Below, piece by piece: positions 14,062-21,771 of a stretch of DNA of 24,879 nucleotides (its first letter is position 1; each line of letters starts with the position of its first letter). The notes under the pieces were generated by a model. The model worked only from the letters and a program-made list of their open reading frames with translations, made no database searches and was not told the origin of the DNA. Source of the stretch: Bacillota bacterium (GTDB lineage Bacteria > Bacillota > Dethiobacteria > DTU022); NCBI GenBank assembly GCA_012510325.1, contig JAAZIG010000068.1, forward strand, positions 1 through 24,879, in the 5' to 3' direction. The position numbers and the translations under genes were made by a program.

Positions 14062-14076
14062 GAAATAAGCAGATTT
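14042..14076. repeat. inverted repeat enclosing the veg -35 box, possible operator
   Basis: AAATCTGCTT (14042-14051) and AAGCAGATTT (14067-14076) are perfect 10-bp inverted arms with a 15-bp spacer that holds the -35 box. A T-run is absent on either strand, so an operator is likelier than a terminator. A related sequence, TTAGCAATCTGCTT, lies at 13657-13670 between veg and sspF. Confidence 0.55.
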
Positions 14077-14142
14077 GCTGCAGTTTAACGCGCAAATGTG
14101 CAGATAAACACGCCAGAAGCCCCTCGCGAAATGATAGCGCTC

Positions 14143-14619
14143 TCAATGGGTAAAACGGTCGGCGATGGTCGTCGCACCGTACGAGTCAGGTTTGATCCGG
14201 GCATCGTAACCACTGCCGATAACCATGCCCACCACCTCTTTGATAATCTCCCGGGTCTCCCCCTTTTCCCCGACATCCAGATGAATCTCCACATTCAATT
14301 TCTGCTCACCATTTTGGGCCAGTTTTTCAGTCAGTTTGGCCGCCACCTCCAGGCTGAGGGAGGTCTCGTAGTAGATCCGCTGGCGCAGACTCTCCATGGA
14401 GCTGGTCCTCTGCTTGCGGTAATAGAACCGGCCGCCCTTGCCGATGCGGTGAATAATGATCGCCGTAACAAAAACTATATTCCGGTGCATGTAAAGGTGG
14501 GAATCGGTTCCGATGATCAGTTTGTATTTGTCCTCGGGGTTTTCGTTGGAGTAGTGGATCAGATCATCAAACACAGCCTTGAAAGAGAGTTTTCCTCTGG
14601 TCGGGCTGTAAAAGTTCAT
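14143..14619 (-). CDS. YkuK-family RNase H-like protein (DUF458)
   Basis: The 158-residue protein belongs to the DUF458/YkuK family, predicted to have an RNase H fold; no activity is established that I know of. Matching stretches are YSPTRGKLSFKAVFDDLI, IIGTDSH, IHRIGKGGRFYYRK, LNVEIHLDVGEKGETREIIK and the C-terminal IKPDSYGATTIADRFTH. The acidic residues in GTDSH and HLDVG could be metal ligands. The ATG at 14619 follows AAAGG by about 12 nt; homologues begin at this point. Upstream in-frame sequence overlaps rsmA. It begins 16 bp after rsmA and is probably co-transcribed, occupying the place of yabG in B. subtilis. Confidence 0.87.
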   Translation of the reverse strand: MNFYSPTRGKLSFKAVFDDLIHYSNENPEDKYKLIIGTDSHLYMHRNIVFVTAIIIHRIGKGGRFYYRKQRTSSMESLRQRIYYETSLSLEVAAKLTEKLAQNGEQKLNVEIHLDVGEKGETREIIKEVVGMVIGSGYDARIKPDSYGATTIADRFTH

Positions 14620-14635
14620 CGATTTAGACGACCTT

Positions 14636-15514
14636 TCAGGTGCATTTATTAGTATAATTATAAGCAATCCGGGCCAGCTTTGCAAATTGCTCCACCGTAA
14701 GCGTCTCCGCCCTGGCCCGGGGATCGATCTCCGCCCCGCGCAGAAACGAGATGAGCTGATCCCGGGAACCGCCGGCCAGAGAGCGCAGGCTGTTGCTCAC
14801 CATTTTGCGGCGCTGCTGAAAGGCTGCTTCCACAGCTCTCCGGAAAACCGCCTCCTCACCGCAGCTGAGCGGCAAAGTCCGCGGCTGCAGCGCCACGACG
14901 GCGGAATCCACCTCCGGCCGGGGCCAGAAGGCGGAGCGGGACACAAAAAAAAGGATCTGCGGTTCCGTATAGAAACGGCTGAATACGGAAAGGGCTCCGT
15001 AATCGCCGCCGGGTTCCGCGGTCAAGCGCAGAGCCACCTCTTTTTGCAGCATCAGGATCGCCCTCTGGAAAGGAAAGTTCTGTTTATAGAGGCTGTGCAA
15101 AAAAGGCGTTGAAATATTGTACGGCAGGTTGGAGATGAGCACGGCGGAACCGGCGGCGCCAAAGTGGCGGCGCTGCAGCCCCCTCCAGTCCATCCCCAGG
15201 GCATCCTGCTGCAGGACGGTGACATGCCGGAAGGACGACAGCAGCCCACCGAGCGCATCAGCCAAATTCCGGTCCAGCTCCACCGCGACGAGCCGCACCT
15301 CCCGGCGGGCCAAAATCGCCGTCAGAGCGCCCGCCCCGGGGCCGACCTCCACCGCGGGATCCTCCCGCCGGAGCCGGGCCGCGTCGACTATCTTGTGGGC
15401 GATATTGCCATCGATCAAAAAATTCTGCCCCCGGCTTCGGCGAGGGCGATGCCCCTTGCTCTTGAGAAATTCCTTTAAAATGCGAGGCGAGGTCAAGTCG
15501 GGCAGATCGTCCAA
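14636..15514 (-). CDS. rsmA: 16S rRNA (adenine1518/1519-N6)-dimethyltransferase RsmA (KsgA)
   Basis: RsmA dimethylates two adjacent adenines near the 3' end of 16S rRNA. The 292-residue protein shows the family motifs GQNFLID, the S-adenosylmethionine-binding motif VEVGPGAGALT, VAVELDRNL, and the catalytic motif NLPYNISTPFL. The C-terminal region has FWPRPEVDSAVV and RRKMVSNSLR. The start is TTG at 15514, preceded by a weak GGAAAGAGTGA; no ATG is available nearby. It lies 32 bp after the YabE-like gene. In Bacillus rnmV (RNase M5) stands between these two; it is not here. Confidence 0.97.
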   Translation of the reverse strand: MDDLPDLTSPRILKEFLKSKGHRPRRSRGQNFLIDGNIAHKIVDAARLRREDPAVEVGPGAGALTAILARREVRLVAVELDRNLADALGGLLSSFRHVTVLQQDALGMDWRGLQRRHFGAAGSAVLISNLPYNISTPFLHSLYKQNFPFQRAILMLQKEVALRLTAEPGGDYGALSVFSRFYTEPQILFFVSRSAFWPRPEVDSAVVALQPRTLPLSCGEEAVFRRAVEAAFQQRRKMVSNSLRSLAGGSRDQLISFLRGAEIDPRARAETLTVEQFAKLARIAYNYTNKCT

Positions 15515-15546
15515 ATCGGATCACTCTTTCCAGGGTAAAGCCCGGG

Positions 15547-16707
15547 CTAGCGGTCCTTTAACAGGTACACTTTTATCCCGCGCCTGACCCCAAATTTCAC
15601 CACATCACGATGGTAATCATAACACAGATCCAGCTTGTGGCCTTTGATGGCGCCGCCGGTATCCTCCGCCCGGGCAAAACCGATCTTGCCGATACCCGGC
15701 ACCGGCTCGATATAGAGCAGACTTCCCAGGGGGATCACTTTCGGATCCACCGCCACCATGCGGGGGGAGCTCAGGGTTCCCTCACCCTGAACCGCCTTCT
15801 TGCCCGTGCAGGTGTAACCGTTGTTGTACCGTCCCGTGCAGAGGGAATGGCCGTTTTTGTCGAGAGGGCAACCGGAACCGGGCGTCCCCGGACAATATGC
15901 CGTCATTGTCACGATAAAAGCCTGCTCAAATTCCAGGACCCGCCCTTCCCTTTCCAGCGAGGTGTTGTCACCAAGCTCGACGATCTTTGACTGCGGTTTC
16001 TCCAAAAGAGTAGTGCTGACCACTTCTCTTTTCACCTCGGCGCCATTTTCAGTGGTGATCTCGATGAGCTGCTCCTCCAGCCCGGGCCTGCCTGCGGTCA
16101 CCACCCGGGAAAACCCGCGATCCAGCGCTGGATTCCTGCGGACAACCTCCTCGTAGGGCAGCTCGCTGCAGCTGCTCGTATAGCGCTTGTCCACCCGCAC
16201 CACCCTGATCACTGCCCCATCATAAGTTTCCACAAGATCGGCCGGCTCAACGCGGTCATGGGGACCCAGCGCAAAGCCCTCTTCAGCGAGCAGATCCGTC
16301 ACACGAGCGGTGGGGGTGACAATCAGAGAAAGCCTGTTCCCATCGATGACGGCAACCTCATAAGCCTTGTGCAGATCGATACGGGTGTACTCTCCCAGAA
16401 CAGTGTCCCGCTCCGGAATAACCCGATCGCGGGGGTGCAGCTGAATCCCCTTCTCCTCGAGGAGCTCTTCCACGGTCCGGCTAAATGTATCCACCCGCCA
16501 GAGCTCCGCACCATCGAGATAAATAGAAACGGTCTGTCGCGCACCCTGGTAGAGCAGAAGCACCAGCACAACCAGGGCACCGTAGAAGATCGCCAGGGGA
16601 AATCTTTTGGCGAACCCGATCAGGCGGCGGCCCAACGTCTGAAAACTTTTCGCCGCCTGAACAAGATTCAGATAAAGAACGCTTCGCGAAACAATCCTGC
16701 TCTTCAT
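15547..16707 (-). CDS. YabE-like cell-wall protein with DUF348, G5 and 3D domains
   Basis: This is a membrane-anchored or secreted wall-active protein related to B. subtilis YabE and to resuscitation-promoting factors. Of 386 residues, 37-57 form a single hydrophobic segment. Two DUF348 ubiquitin-like repeats follow (about 57-100 and 115-157), then a G5 domain (about 168-245). The C-terminal 3D domain (about 266-384) has AVDPKVIPLGS (Asp321), AEDTGGAIKG (Asp349) and KLDLCY (Asp360), the three conserved aspartates of this lytic-transglycosylase-like fold. A Cys-containing insertion (Cys272, 280, 290, 300) stands between the first 3D strand and AVDP. The ATG at 16707 follows GGTGGGG. It heads a likely operon with rsmA and the YkuK-like gene, from a good sigma-A promoter. 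I leave the symbol blank because orthology to yabE rests on position and domains. Confidence 0.92.
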   Translation of the reverse strand: MKSRIVSRSVLYLNLVQAAKSFQTLGRRLIGFAKRFPLAIFYGALVVLVLLLYQGARQTVSIYLDGAELWRVDTFSRTVEELLEEKGIQLHPRDRVIPERDTVLGEYTRIDLHKAYEVAVIDGNRLSLIVTPTARVTDLLAEEGFALGPHDRVEPADLVETYDGAVIRVVRVDKRYTSSCSELPYEEVVRRNPALDRGFSRVVTAGRPGLEEQLIEITTENGAEVKREVVSTTLLEKPQSKIVELGDNTSLEREGRVLEFEQAFIVTMTAYCPGTPGSGCPLDKNGHSLCTGRYNNGYTCTGKKAVQGEGTLSSPRMVAVDPKVIPLGSLLYIEPVPGIGKIGFARAEDTGGAIKGHKLDLCYDYHRDVVKFGVRRGIKVYLLKDR

Positions 16708-16728
16708 CCTGTCCCCACCCTTTCCCAG

Positions 16729-16757
16729 ATTTTAAACTTGTCCTGCGCACCCGTCAA
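16729..16757 (-). promoter_or_regulatory. sigma-A promoter of the YabE-like gene
   Basis: On the minus strand TTGACG (16752-16757), 17 bp, then TAAAAT (16729-16734). One mismatch per box with ideal spacing, about 15 bp before the expected start and 22 bp before the ATG. Confidence 0.7.
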
Positions 16758-16840
16758 CCACTTCCGACTAGGGGCAACCTTTAGTCTAGCCTGAAAAGTG
16801 TTCGCCTATGATCGCTGGAGGTTAAAATTTATAAAATATA

Positions 16841-16869
16841 ATGACAAAGGGACCGAAATGCTTTATACT
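16841..16869 (+). promoter_or_regulatory. sigma-A promoter of the SCP2-SDR island
   Basis: ATGACA (16841-16846), 17 bp, then TATACT (16864-16869). The leader to the SCP2 gene would be about 120 nt. The leader has one small hairpin possibility (TCCGG and CCGGA near 16915-16932) but no known riboswitch pattern that I recognise. Confidence 0.65.
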
Positions 16870-16998
16870 ATACATATCAAGATTACATTTGGAGTCGGAC
16901 AAGCAATCTATTTCCGGAAAGGGGGCCGGATCTAAGGACAGGCTTGAGCAGGACCTGGCTTAAACAGAAAAAAATATCCCAAGGAGGCGTATTACCTG

Positions 16999-17325
16999 AT
17001 GGCTGATTTCAAAGAACATCTGAACAACCTAAACGCGAAAATGGAAAGTGTGGACAAAGACAAGATCGAGGGAATGAATGCAGTATATCAGTTTGACCTT
17101 TCCGGCGACGGCGGAGGGGTTTTCCATGTAAACGTAGCTGACGGCGAAGCCGCTGTTGCTGAAGGCGCTTCCGATGATGCAAACATTACCATTACCATGT
17201 CTGCCGATGATTTTGCCGGCCTTCTGGATGGCAAACTTAACGCCACTTCCGCTTTTATGGCCGGCAAGCTGAAGGTCAAGGGCGATATGTCCCTGGCGAT
17301 GAAGCTGCAGAGCCTCATCGGCTAA
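16999..17325 (+). CDS. SCP2 sterol-binding domain protein
   Basis: This 108-residue protein is a stand-alone SCP2 (sterol carrier protein 2) domain, a fold with a hydrophobic tunnel that binds lipids or acyl-CoAs. The pattern is typical: an N-terminal helix, YQFDLSGDGGGVFHVNVADG, then DANITITMSADDFAGLLDG, KLNATSAFMAGKLKVKGDM and a final MKLQSLIG. There is no signal peptide, so it is cytoplasmic. AAGGAGG lies 11 nt before the ATG. Together with the short-chain dehydrogenase 25 bp downstream it forms a two-gene plus-strand unit inside a minus-strand block. The ligand is unknown; an acyl-CoA or other lipid is a guess from the family. Confidence 0.9.
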   Translation: MADFKEHLNNLNAKMESVDKDKIEGMNAVYQFDLSGDGGGVFHVNVADGEAAVAEGASDDANITITMSADDFAGLLDGKLNATSAFMAGKLKVKGDMSLAMKLQSLIG

Positions 17326-17350
17326 GCGGCTTCCTGGAAGGAGACAGTCG

Positions 17351-18100
17351 ATGTTTAGTCTGACGGGAAAGGTAGCCCTGATCACCGGAGGTTCGCGCGG
17401 TCTCGGACGGGCCGATGCACTCGCCCTTGCCGAAGCCGGAGCCGATGTTGTCATCACCGACATTCTTCTGGAAAGCGATGCCGACGAAGAGATCGCCCGG
17501 CGCGGACGCCGGGCCGCCGCTTACCGGATGGATGTAACCGATCGGGAGGAAATCTCCCGGGTGGTCGCCAAGATAATAGAAGAATTCGGCCGTATCGATA
17601 TTCTGGTGAACAATGCCGCGATGCTGGATCATGTCGCCACCATCGAAAACCAGAGCGAAACTTTCTGGGAACGAGACCTGCGGATCAATCTGACCGGCGC
17701 CTACAACTGTGCCCGGGCGGTCTGGCCGCAGATGAAGGAACAGGGGTGGGGAAGAATTATCAACATGGCCTCAGTTGCCGGAACCATGGGCGGGTTCGGC
17801 CAGGCCAGCTACTCCACCACCAAGGCGGGAATAATCGGACTGACCAAAAGTCTCGCCCTGGAAGGAGCCCGTTTCCAGATCACCAGCAATGCCATCGTTC
17901 CGGGGATCATCGCTACCGAAGCCTGGAAAAAGGGCAACCCCAAAATGAACGAGCGGATGATCGCCCGCACTGCCTTCCGCCGTCCGGGGGAGCCCGCGGA
18001 TATTGCCCATGCTGTTGTCTTTTTGGCTTCAGAAGAGGCTAAATATATTACCGGAATCGAGCTGTACGTCTCCGGAGGCATCGAGCTGTTTACCTTCTAA
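17351..18100 (+). CDS. short-chain dehydrogenase/reductase (FabG-like SDR)
   Basis: A 249-residue classical SDR using NAD(P)H. The cofactor loop TGGSRGLG is at 12-19 and NNAA at 87-90. The catalytic tetrad is Asn113, Ser141, Tyr154 and Lys158 (YSTTK). The residue after the second beta-strand is Asp (VVITDI), which in this family usually favours NAD over NADP. It resembles 3-oxoacyl or hydroxyacyl-CoA type reductases, but the substrate cannot be read from sequence. AAGGAGA lies just before the ATG. The SCP2 neighbour suggests a lipid or acyl-CoA substrate. A terminator follows immediately. Confidence 0.93.
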   Translation: MFSLTGKVALITGGSRGLGRADALALAEAGADVVITDILLESDADEEIARRGRRAAAYRMDVTDREEISRVVAKIIEEFGRIDILVNNAAMLDHVATIENQSETFWERDLRINLTGAYNCARAVWPQMKEQGWGRIINMASVAGTMGGFGQASYSTTKAGIIGLTKSLALEGARFQITSNAIVPGIIATEAWKKGNPKMNERMIARTAFRRPGEPADIAHAVVFLASEEAKYITGIELYVSGGIELFTF

Positions 18101-18118
18101 AATAAATTACGCACGCAG

Positions 18119-18150
18119 AAAGGGGGGCTCCCTGGAGCCCCCCTTTGTTG
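18119..18150. terminator. bidirectional intrinsic terminator between the SDR gene and the RlpA-like gene
   Basis: AAAGGGGGGCTCC (18119-18131) and GGAGCCCCCCTTT (18134-18146) pair perfectly. The element lies between two convergent genes. Flanking A and T stretches on both sides allow it to serve both strands, although the T-tracts are short. Confidence 0.8.
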
Positions 18151-18170
18151 TTTCGATACAGCCGGCATCA

Positions 18171-18737
18171 TCAGGGCAGAATCTCCAGAGACACCGCTCC
18201 CACTCCGGCACTCTGCAGGCCGATCTCCGCAGCAGCGGCGCGGGAGATATCGATAATCCGCTTGCTGGAAAAAGGTCCGCGATCATTGATCCGGACGACG
18301 GTACTTTGGCCCGTTCTCAAGTAGGTTACCCGGACCCTGGTGCCGAAGGGAAGACTGCGGTGCGCCGCGGTGTAAGCCGAGGGATCGAAGCGCTCGCCGC
18401 TGGCGGTGCGCCCGCCGTTTATACCGTCGCTGCCTCCGTACCACGAGGCCAACCCCTGGAGGATCTCGCCGGCGGCACGCCCTTCCCGGGAAGGCGGCGT
18501 TTCGCTGCGCTCAATTTTGCGCGGAGGAGGCGGGCAAACGAGCAGTTTCTGCTGATGCCCGGTCCGGCCGAGGGCGATCTGATTGCGTTCGAGGGAGCTG
18601 TCACAGCTTTCCACGGCCGCTTTTTCTGCAGCACAAAGGTTCTCCAGAGCAGAGAGTCCGCCGAAAGCCGCTGCCAGAGCCAGGAAGCAGACGTAGAGCT
18701 GCCCGGCCTTGACGGTGAAAGATCCCGAACCGATCAT
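18171..18737 (-). CDS. RlpA-like double-psi beta-barrel protein, probable septal or cortex lytic transglycosylase
   Basis: The 188-residue protein has an N-terminal hydrophobic segment (about 13-32) that looks like a signal peptide or anchor, a variable Pro/Ser-rich linker (about 65-90), and a C-terminal RlpA barrel (about 95-187). The barrel shows GLASWYGG, GRTASGERFD, TAAHRSLPFGTRVRV, VVRINDRGPF and IDISRAAAAEIGL. Glu115, His126 and Asp152 correspond to the acidic and His residues needed for RlpA lytic transglycosylase activity, so it is probably active on peptidoglycan. The ATG at 18737 directly follows AGGAG, which is close. It lies about 90 bp after tatD with no terminator visible between. 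It could act on septal wall or spore cortex; the sequence does not say which. Confidence 0.87.
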   Translation of the reverse strand: MIGSGSFTVKAGQLYVCFLALAAAFGGLSALENLCAAEKAAVESCDSSLERNQIALGRTGHQQKLLVCPPPPRKIERSETPPSREGRAAGEILQGLASWYGGSDGINGGRTASGERFDPSAYTAAHRSLPFGTRVRVTYLRTGQSTVVRINDRGPFSSKRIIDISRAAAAEIGLQSAGVGAVSLEILP

Positions 18738-18827
18738 CTCCTGACCCCCTTTCCCTCAGTCTCCAATCTGTCATCAACCGATTACGCTAGGATATGCCTG
18801 CACCGATACCCCGATGCCTCCCCGGTG

Positions 18828-19595
18828 TCATCCCCAGAAAAGGCGAACCGCATTGGCCTGCACCTGCCGGGCCAGCTGCTCCAGCTCCAGCTCCAGAGCG
18901 GCGGCCACCCGCTGATAAGTCAGCCTGATAAAAGCGGGCTCATTGCGCTTACCGCGGTGAGGCAGCGGCGCCAGGTAGGGGGCATCGGTTTCCAGGAGCA
19001 GCCGGTCGGCGGGGATCTCTTTCAGGAGAGACCTCAGCCCGTGGGAACGGGGATAAGTGACCGGCCCGGCGATGGAGATATAGAAGCCCAGCTCCAGAAA
19101 TGCCTTCAACTCTGCACTGCCGCCGGAAAAACAGTGAGCCACCCCGCAGCGGGGCAACTCGCTCTCCCCGAGGATCTGCAAAGTCCGCTCATAAGCCTCC
19201 CGGCAGTGAATAATGACCGGTTTGTTCAACCCGGCGGCGAGCTCAAGCTGTTGGCGAAAAACTTTTTCCTGCAGGGGCCGCGGTGAAAGATCCCGATAAA
19301 AATCGAGCCCCGTCTCCCCGATGGCCAGCACCCGCCGATTTTCCGCCAGAGAGGCCAGGGTTTCTTGAAAACGCGGTGAAACAGCGGCGGCAACATGGGG
19401 ATGAACCCCTACCGCGGCCCATACTTGCGGGTATTTTTCGCTTTGCGCAACCACTGCAGCCGAATCGTTCTCGTCGATCCCCACATTGATGATCGTCCCC
19501 ACACCGGCGGAGCGGGCCCGCGCCAGCACCTCCTCCAGATCTTTCCGGTACTGCCGGGAGCTCAGGTGAGCATGGGTATCGACCAGACGGGCCAC
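18828..19595 (-). CDS. tatD: TatD-family metal-dependent deoxyribonuclease
   Basis: TatD hydrolases are metal-dependent nucleases (3'-5' exonuclease activity in E. coli). The 255-residue TIM-barrel has the full ligand set: DTHAHL, GETGLDFYRD, IIHCREA, AHCFSG and LLETDAPYL. The GTG at 19595 lies one base after the metG stop codon, so translation is coupled and this start is firm in spite of a weak ribosome-binding site. metG followed by tatD (yabD) is the conserved order in Firmicutes. Confidence 0.96.
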   Translation of the reverse strand: MARLVDTHAHLSSRQYRKDLEEVLARARSAGVGTIINVGIDENDSAAVVAQSEKYPQVWAAVGVHPHVAAAVSPRFQETLASLAENRRVLAIGETGLDFYRDLSPRPLQEKVFRQQLELAAGLNKPVIIHCREAYERTLQILGESELPRCGVAHCFSGGSAELKAFLELGFYISIAGPVTYPRSHGLRSLLKEIPADRLLLETDAPYLAPLPHRGKRNEPAFIRLTYQRVAAALELELEQLARQVQANAVRLFWG

Positions 19596-19596
19596 T

Positions 19597-21582
19597 TCAG
19601 CGCACCCTGCTGCCCGGAGCGAGCGGTTGATCCAGCGTCGTCAGGGCCAATCTGCCCTGCTCATCCTCCGCCGCCAGGAGCATGCCCTCGGAGAGAACGC
19701 CCCGCAGTTTAACGGGTTTCAGATTGGCCACATAGAGGACCTGCTTCCCGGTCAGCTCTTCGGGGCGGTAGTGACGGGCGATGCCGGCCACCACCTGGCG
19801 CTCTCCTGCCGCCCCCAGATCGACGGTCAGCTGAAGCAGCTGATCCGCCCCGGCCACCGGAAGGGCGGCGGTCACGGTAACCACCCGCAGATCGAGTCGG
19901 CCGAACTGATCGATGGTGATGAGGCCGCCTTCTTCTATTTTTTCGGAGACGGGGGCCGCTCTCTTCCGCTGCTCCTCCGGCCCGCTTGCGGCGGTCTCCG
20001 GCAAACGGATCTCGCGGTGCAGCTCCCGCCCCAGATTGAGACGGGGAAAGAGATCCTCTTCGCGCCGAACCGCGGTCCCCGGCTTCATCTGTCCCCAGCG
20101 ATGCACACTTCTCCAATCCCTGAGCTTGGCGGCAGCCTCCCCGGCCAGACCGATCTGGCTCCAGATCCGCTCCGGCAGGCGCGGCATGAACGGCCCGGCG
20201 AGCACGCCGATAAATCTGATGCTCTCCACCAGATGGTACATCACCGTCCCCAACCGCTCCCGCTTCTCCGAATCCCGGGCCAGCTCCCAGGGGCTGTTCT
20301 CATCGATATATTTATTGCTCCGCCGGACCAGCTTCCAGAGCTCAGCCAACGCCTCGTTGATCTTCAACTCATCCATACACCGCTCCATCGCCGACGGCGT
20401 CTGGAGGGCCAACTCTTGCAGCTCCCGGTCGCTCGCCGACGGTTCCCCTACCGCCGCCGGCAGAATCCCGTCAAAATAGCGCTCCACCATGGTCATCGTC
20501 CTGCTGACCAGATTGCCCAAATCGTTGGCCAGATCGGTGTTGATCCTTTTAATCAGCGCCTCCAGACTGTACACCCCGTCCTGGCCCATGGGAATCTCCC
20601 GCAGCAGAAAATAGCGCACCGCATCGGCGCCGTACCGCTCCGAGAGGAGCATCGGGTCGACCACATTGCCCTTCGATTTGGACATCTTCCCCTCCTCCAG
20701 CAGCAGCCAGCCGTGTCCAAAGATCGTCTTGGGCAACGGCAGATCGAGAGCCATCAGAAAGATGGGCCAATAGATCGTATGAAACCGCAGGATATCCTTC
20801 CCGATGAGCTGCAGGTCCGCCGGCCAGAAACGAGCCATCTTGTCACCGGCTCCGCCGAAGCCGAGCGCGGTGATGTAGTTGCTCAGCGCATCGAGCCAGA
20901 CATAGATAACATGGTCGGGATCAAAGGGAACGGGGATCCCCCAGTTAAAAGAGGTCCGCGAAACACAGAGATCCTCCAGTCCCGGTTTGAGAAAATTGTT
21001 GATCATCTCGTTTTTGCGGGACGGGGGTAAAATGAATTGGGCATCGGCTTCAATATGTTCCAGCAGCCGGTCGGCATAGCGGGACATCCTGAAGAAATAA
21101 GCCTCTTCAGCGATAAGCTCCACCGGACGGCCGCAATCGGGACAGTTTTTCCCATCCAGCAGCTGGCGCTCCTGCCAGTAGGCTTCGCAGGGAGTGCAGT
21201 ACCAGCCCTCATATTTGCCCTTATAGATATCGCCCTGCTCATAGAAGCGGGTAAAGATCTGCTGCACTTTCTCATAATGACGCTTTTCAGTGGTGCGGAT
21301 AAAGTCGTCATAGGAGATATCGAGCTCCCGCCAGAGCTCCTTGATCCAGGCGACAATCTCTTCGACAAATGTCTGCGGCTTTTTCTGCGCCGCCGCAGCC
21401 TCCCTTTCAATTTTTTGCCCGTGTTCATCGGTGCCCGTAAGAAAACAGACCTCAAAACCGGTCAGCCTTTTGAAGCGGGCCATCGCATCGGCGAGGACGG
21501 TGGTATAAGCATTGCCGATATGCAGCTTGTTGCTGGGATAGTAGATCGGGGTGGTAATATAATATTTTTCCTTACCCGCCAT
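19597..21582 (-). CDS. metG: methionyl-tRNA synthetase
   Basis: MetG charges tRNA-Met. The 661-residue protein (B. subtilis 664) has the class I signatures HIGNAYT near residue 21 and KMSKSKGN near 300. A zinc knuckle with two CxxC pairs (CTPC and CPDC, about 127-147) marks the zinc-binding type. The alpha-helical anticodon domain follows, then a C-terminal tRNA-binding (EMAP/Trbp111-like) domain from about 555 (ITIDQFGRLDLRVV, VANLKPVKLRGVLSEGM). The ATG at 21582 follows AGGAGG by 7 nt. A strong promoter lies about 40 bp upstream, without room for a T-box leader. It is divergent from abrB. Confidence 0.98.
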   Translation of the reverse strand: MAGKEKYYITTPIYYPSNKLHIGNAYTTVLADAMARFKRLTGFEVCFLTGTDEHGQKIEREAAAAQKKPQTFVEEIVAWIKELWRELDISYDDFIRTTEKRHYEKVQQIFTRFYEQGDIYKGKYEGWYCTPCEAYWQERQLLDGKNCPDCGRPVELIAEEAYFFRMSRYADRLLEHIEADAQFILPPSRKNEMINNFLKPGLEDLCVSRTSFNWGIPVPFDPDHVIYVWLDALSNYITALGFGGAGDKMARFWPADLQLIGKDILRFHTIYWPIFLMALDLPLPKTIFGHGWLLLEEGKMSKSKGNVVDPMLLSERYGADAVRYFLLREIPMGQDGVYSLEALIKRINTDLANDLGNLVSRTMTMVERYFDGILPAAVGEPSASDRELQELALQTPSAMERCMDELKINEALAELWKLVRRSNKYIDENSPWELARDSEKRERLGTVMYHLVESIRFIGVLAGPFMPRLPERIWSQIGLAGEAAAKLRDWRSVHRWGQMKPGTAVRREEDLFPRLNLGRELHREIRLPETAASGPEEQRKRAAPVSEKIEEGGLITIDQFGRLDLRVVTVTAALPVAGADQLLQLTVDLGAAGERQVVAGIARHYRPEELTGKQVLYVANLKPVKLRGVLSEGMLLAAEDEQGRLALTTLDQPLAPGSRVR

Positions 21583-21611
21583 TATGTAACCTCCTGAACA
21601 AGATCGACGCT

Positions 21612-21639
21612 AGTATACCAAACGAGTCTTTCATGTCAA
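21612..21639 (-). promoter_or_regulatory. sigma-A promoter of metG-tatD
   Basis: On the minus strand TTGACA (21634-21639), 16 bp, then TATACT (21612-21617), with TG one base before the -10. The leader is about 25 nt. Confidence 0.75.
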
Positions 21640-21698
21640 GAAAAGGGTCGGCAAACAAATAGTATTTTGCATCCCTGCCTAAAAAATGAAATTTATTG

Positions 21699-21728
21699 TT
21701 GACTTTCCATGTTAATTACTGGTATACT
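21699..21728 (+). promoter_or_regulatory. sigma-A promoter of abrB
   Basis: TTGACT (21699-21704), 18 bp, then TATACT (21723-21728) with an extended TG. It shares the string TGGTATACTA with the divergent metG promoter. The region is AT-rich, which would suit autoregulation by AbrB, as known in B. subtilis. Confidence 0.75.
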
Positions 21729-21771
21729 AAATCCAGCATAATATGTCGCAAATTGTTGAAGTAAGGAGGAG

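Noticed and set aside
19627..21030. A 467-codon plus-strand reading frame.
   Set aside because: Antisense shadow of metG with no recognisable domain.
21583..21698. T-box or S-box leader for metG.
   Set aside because: The promoter lies about 40 bp from the ATG, so no room remains for such a leader, and no T-box consensus was seen.
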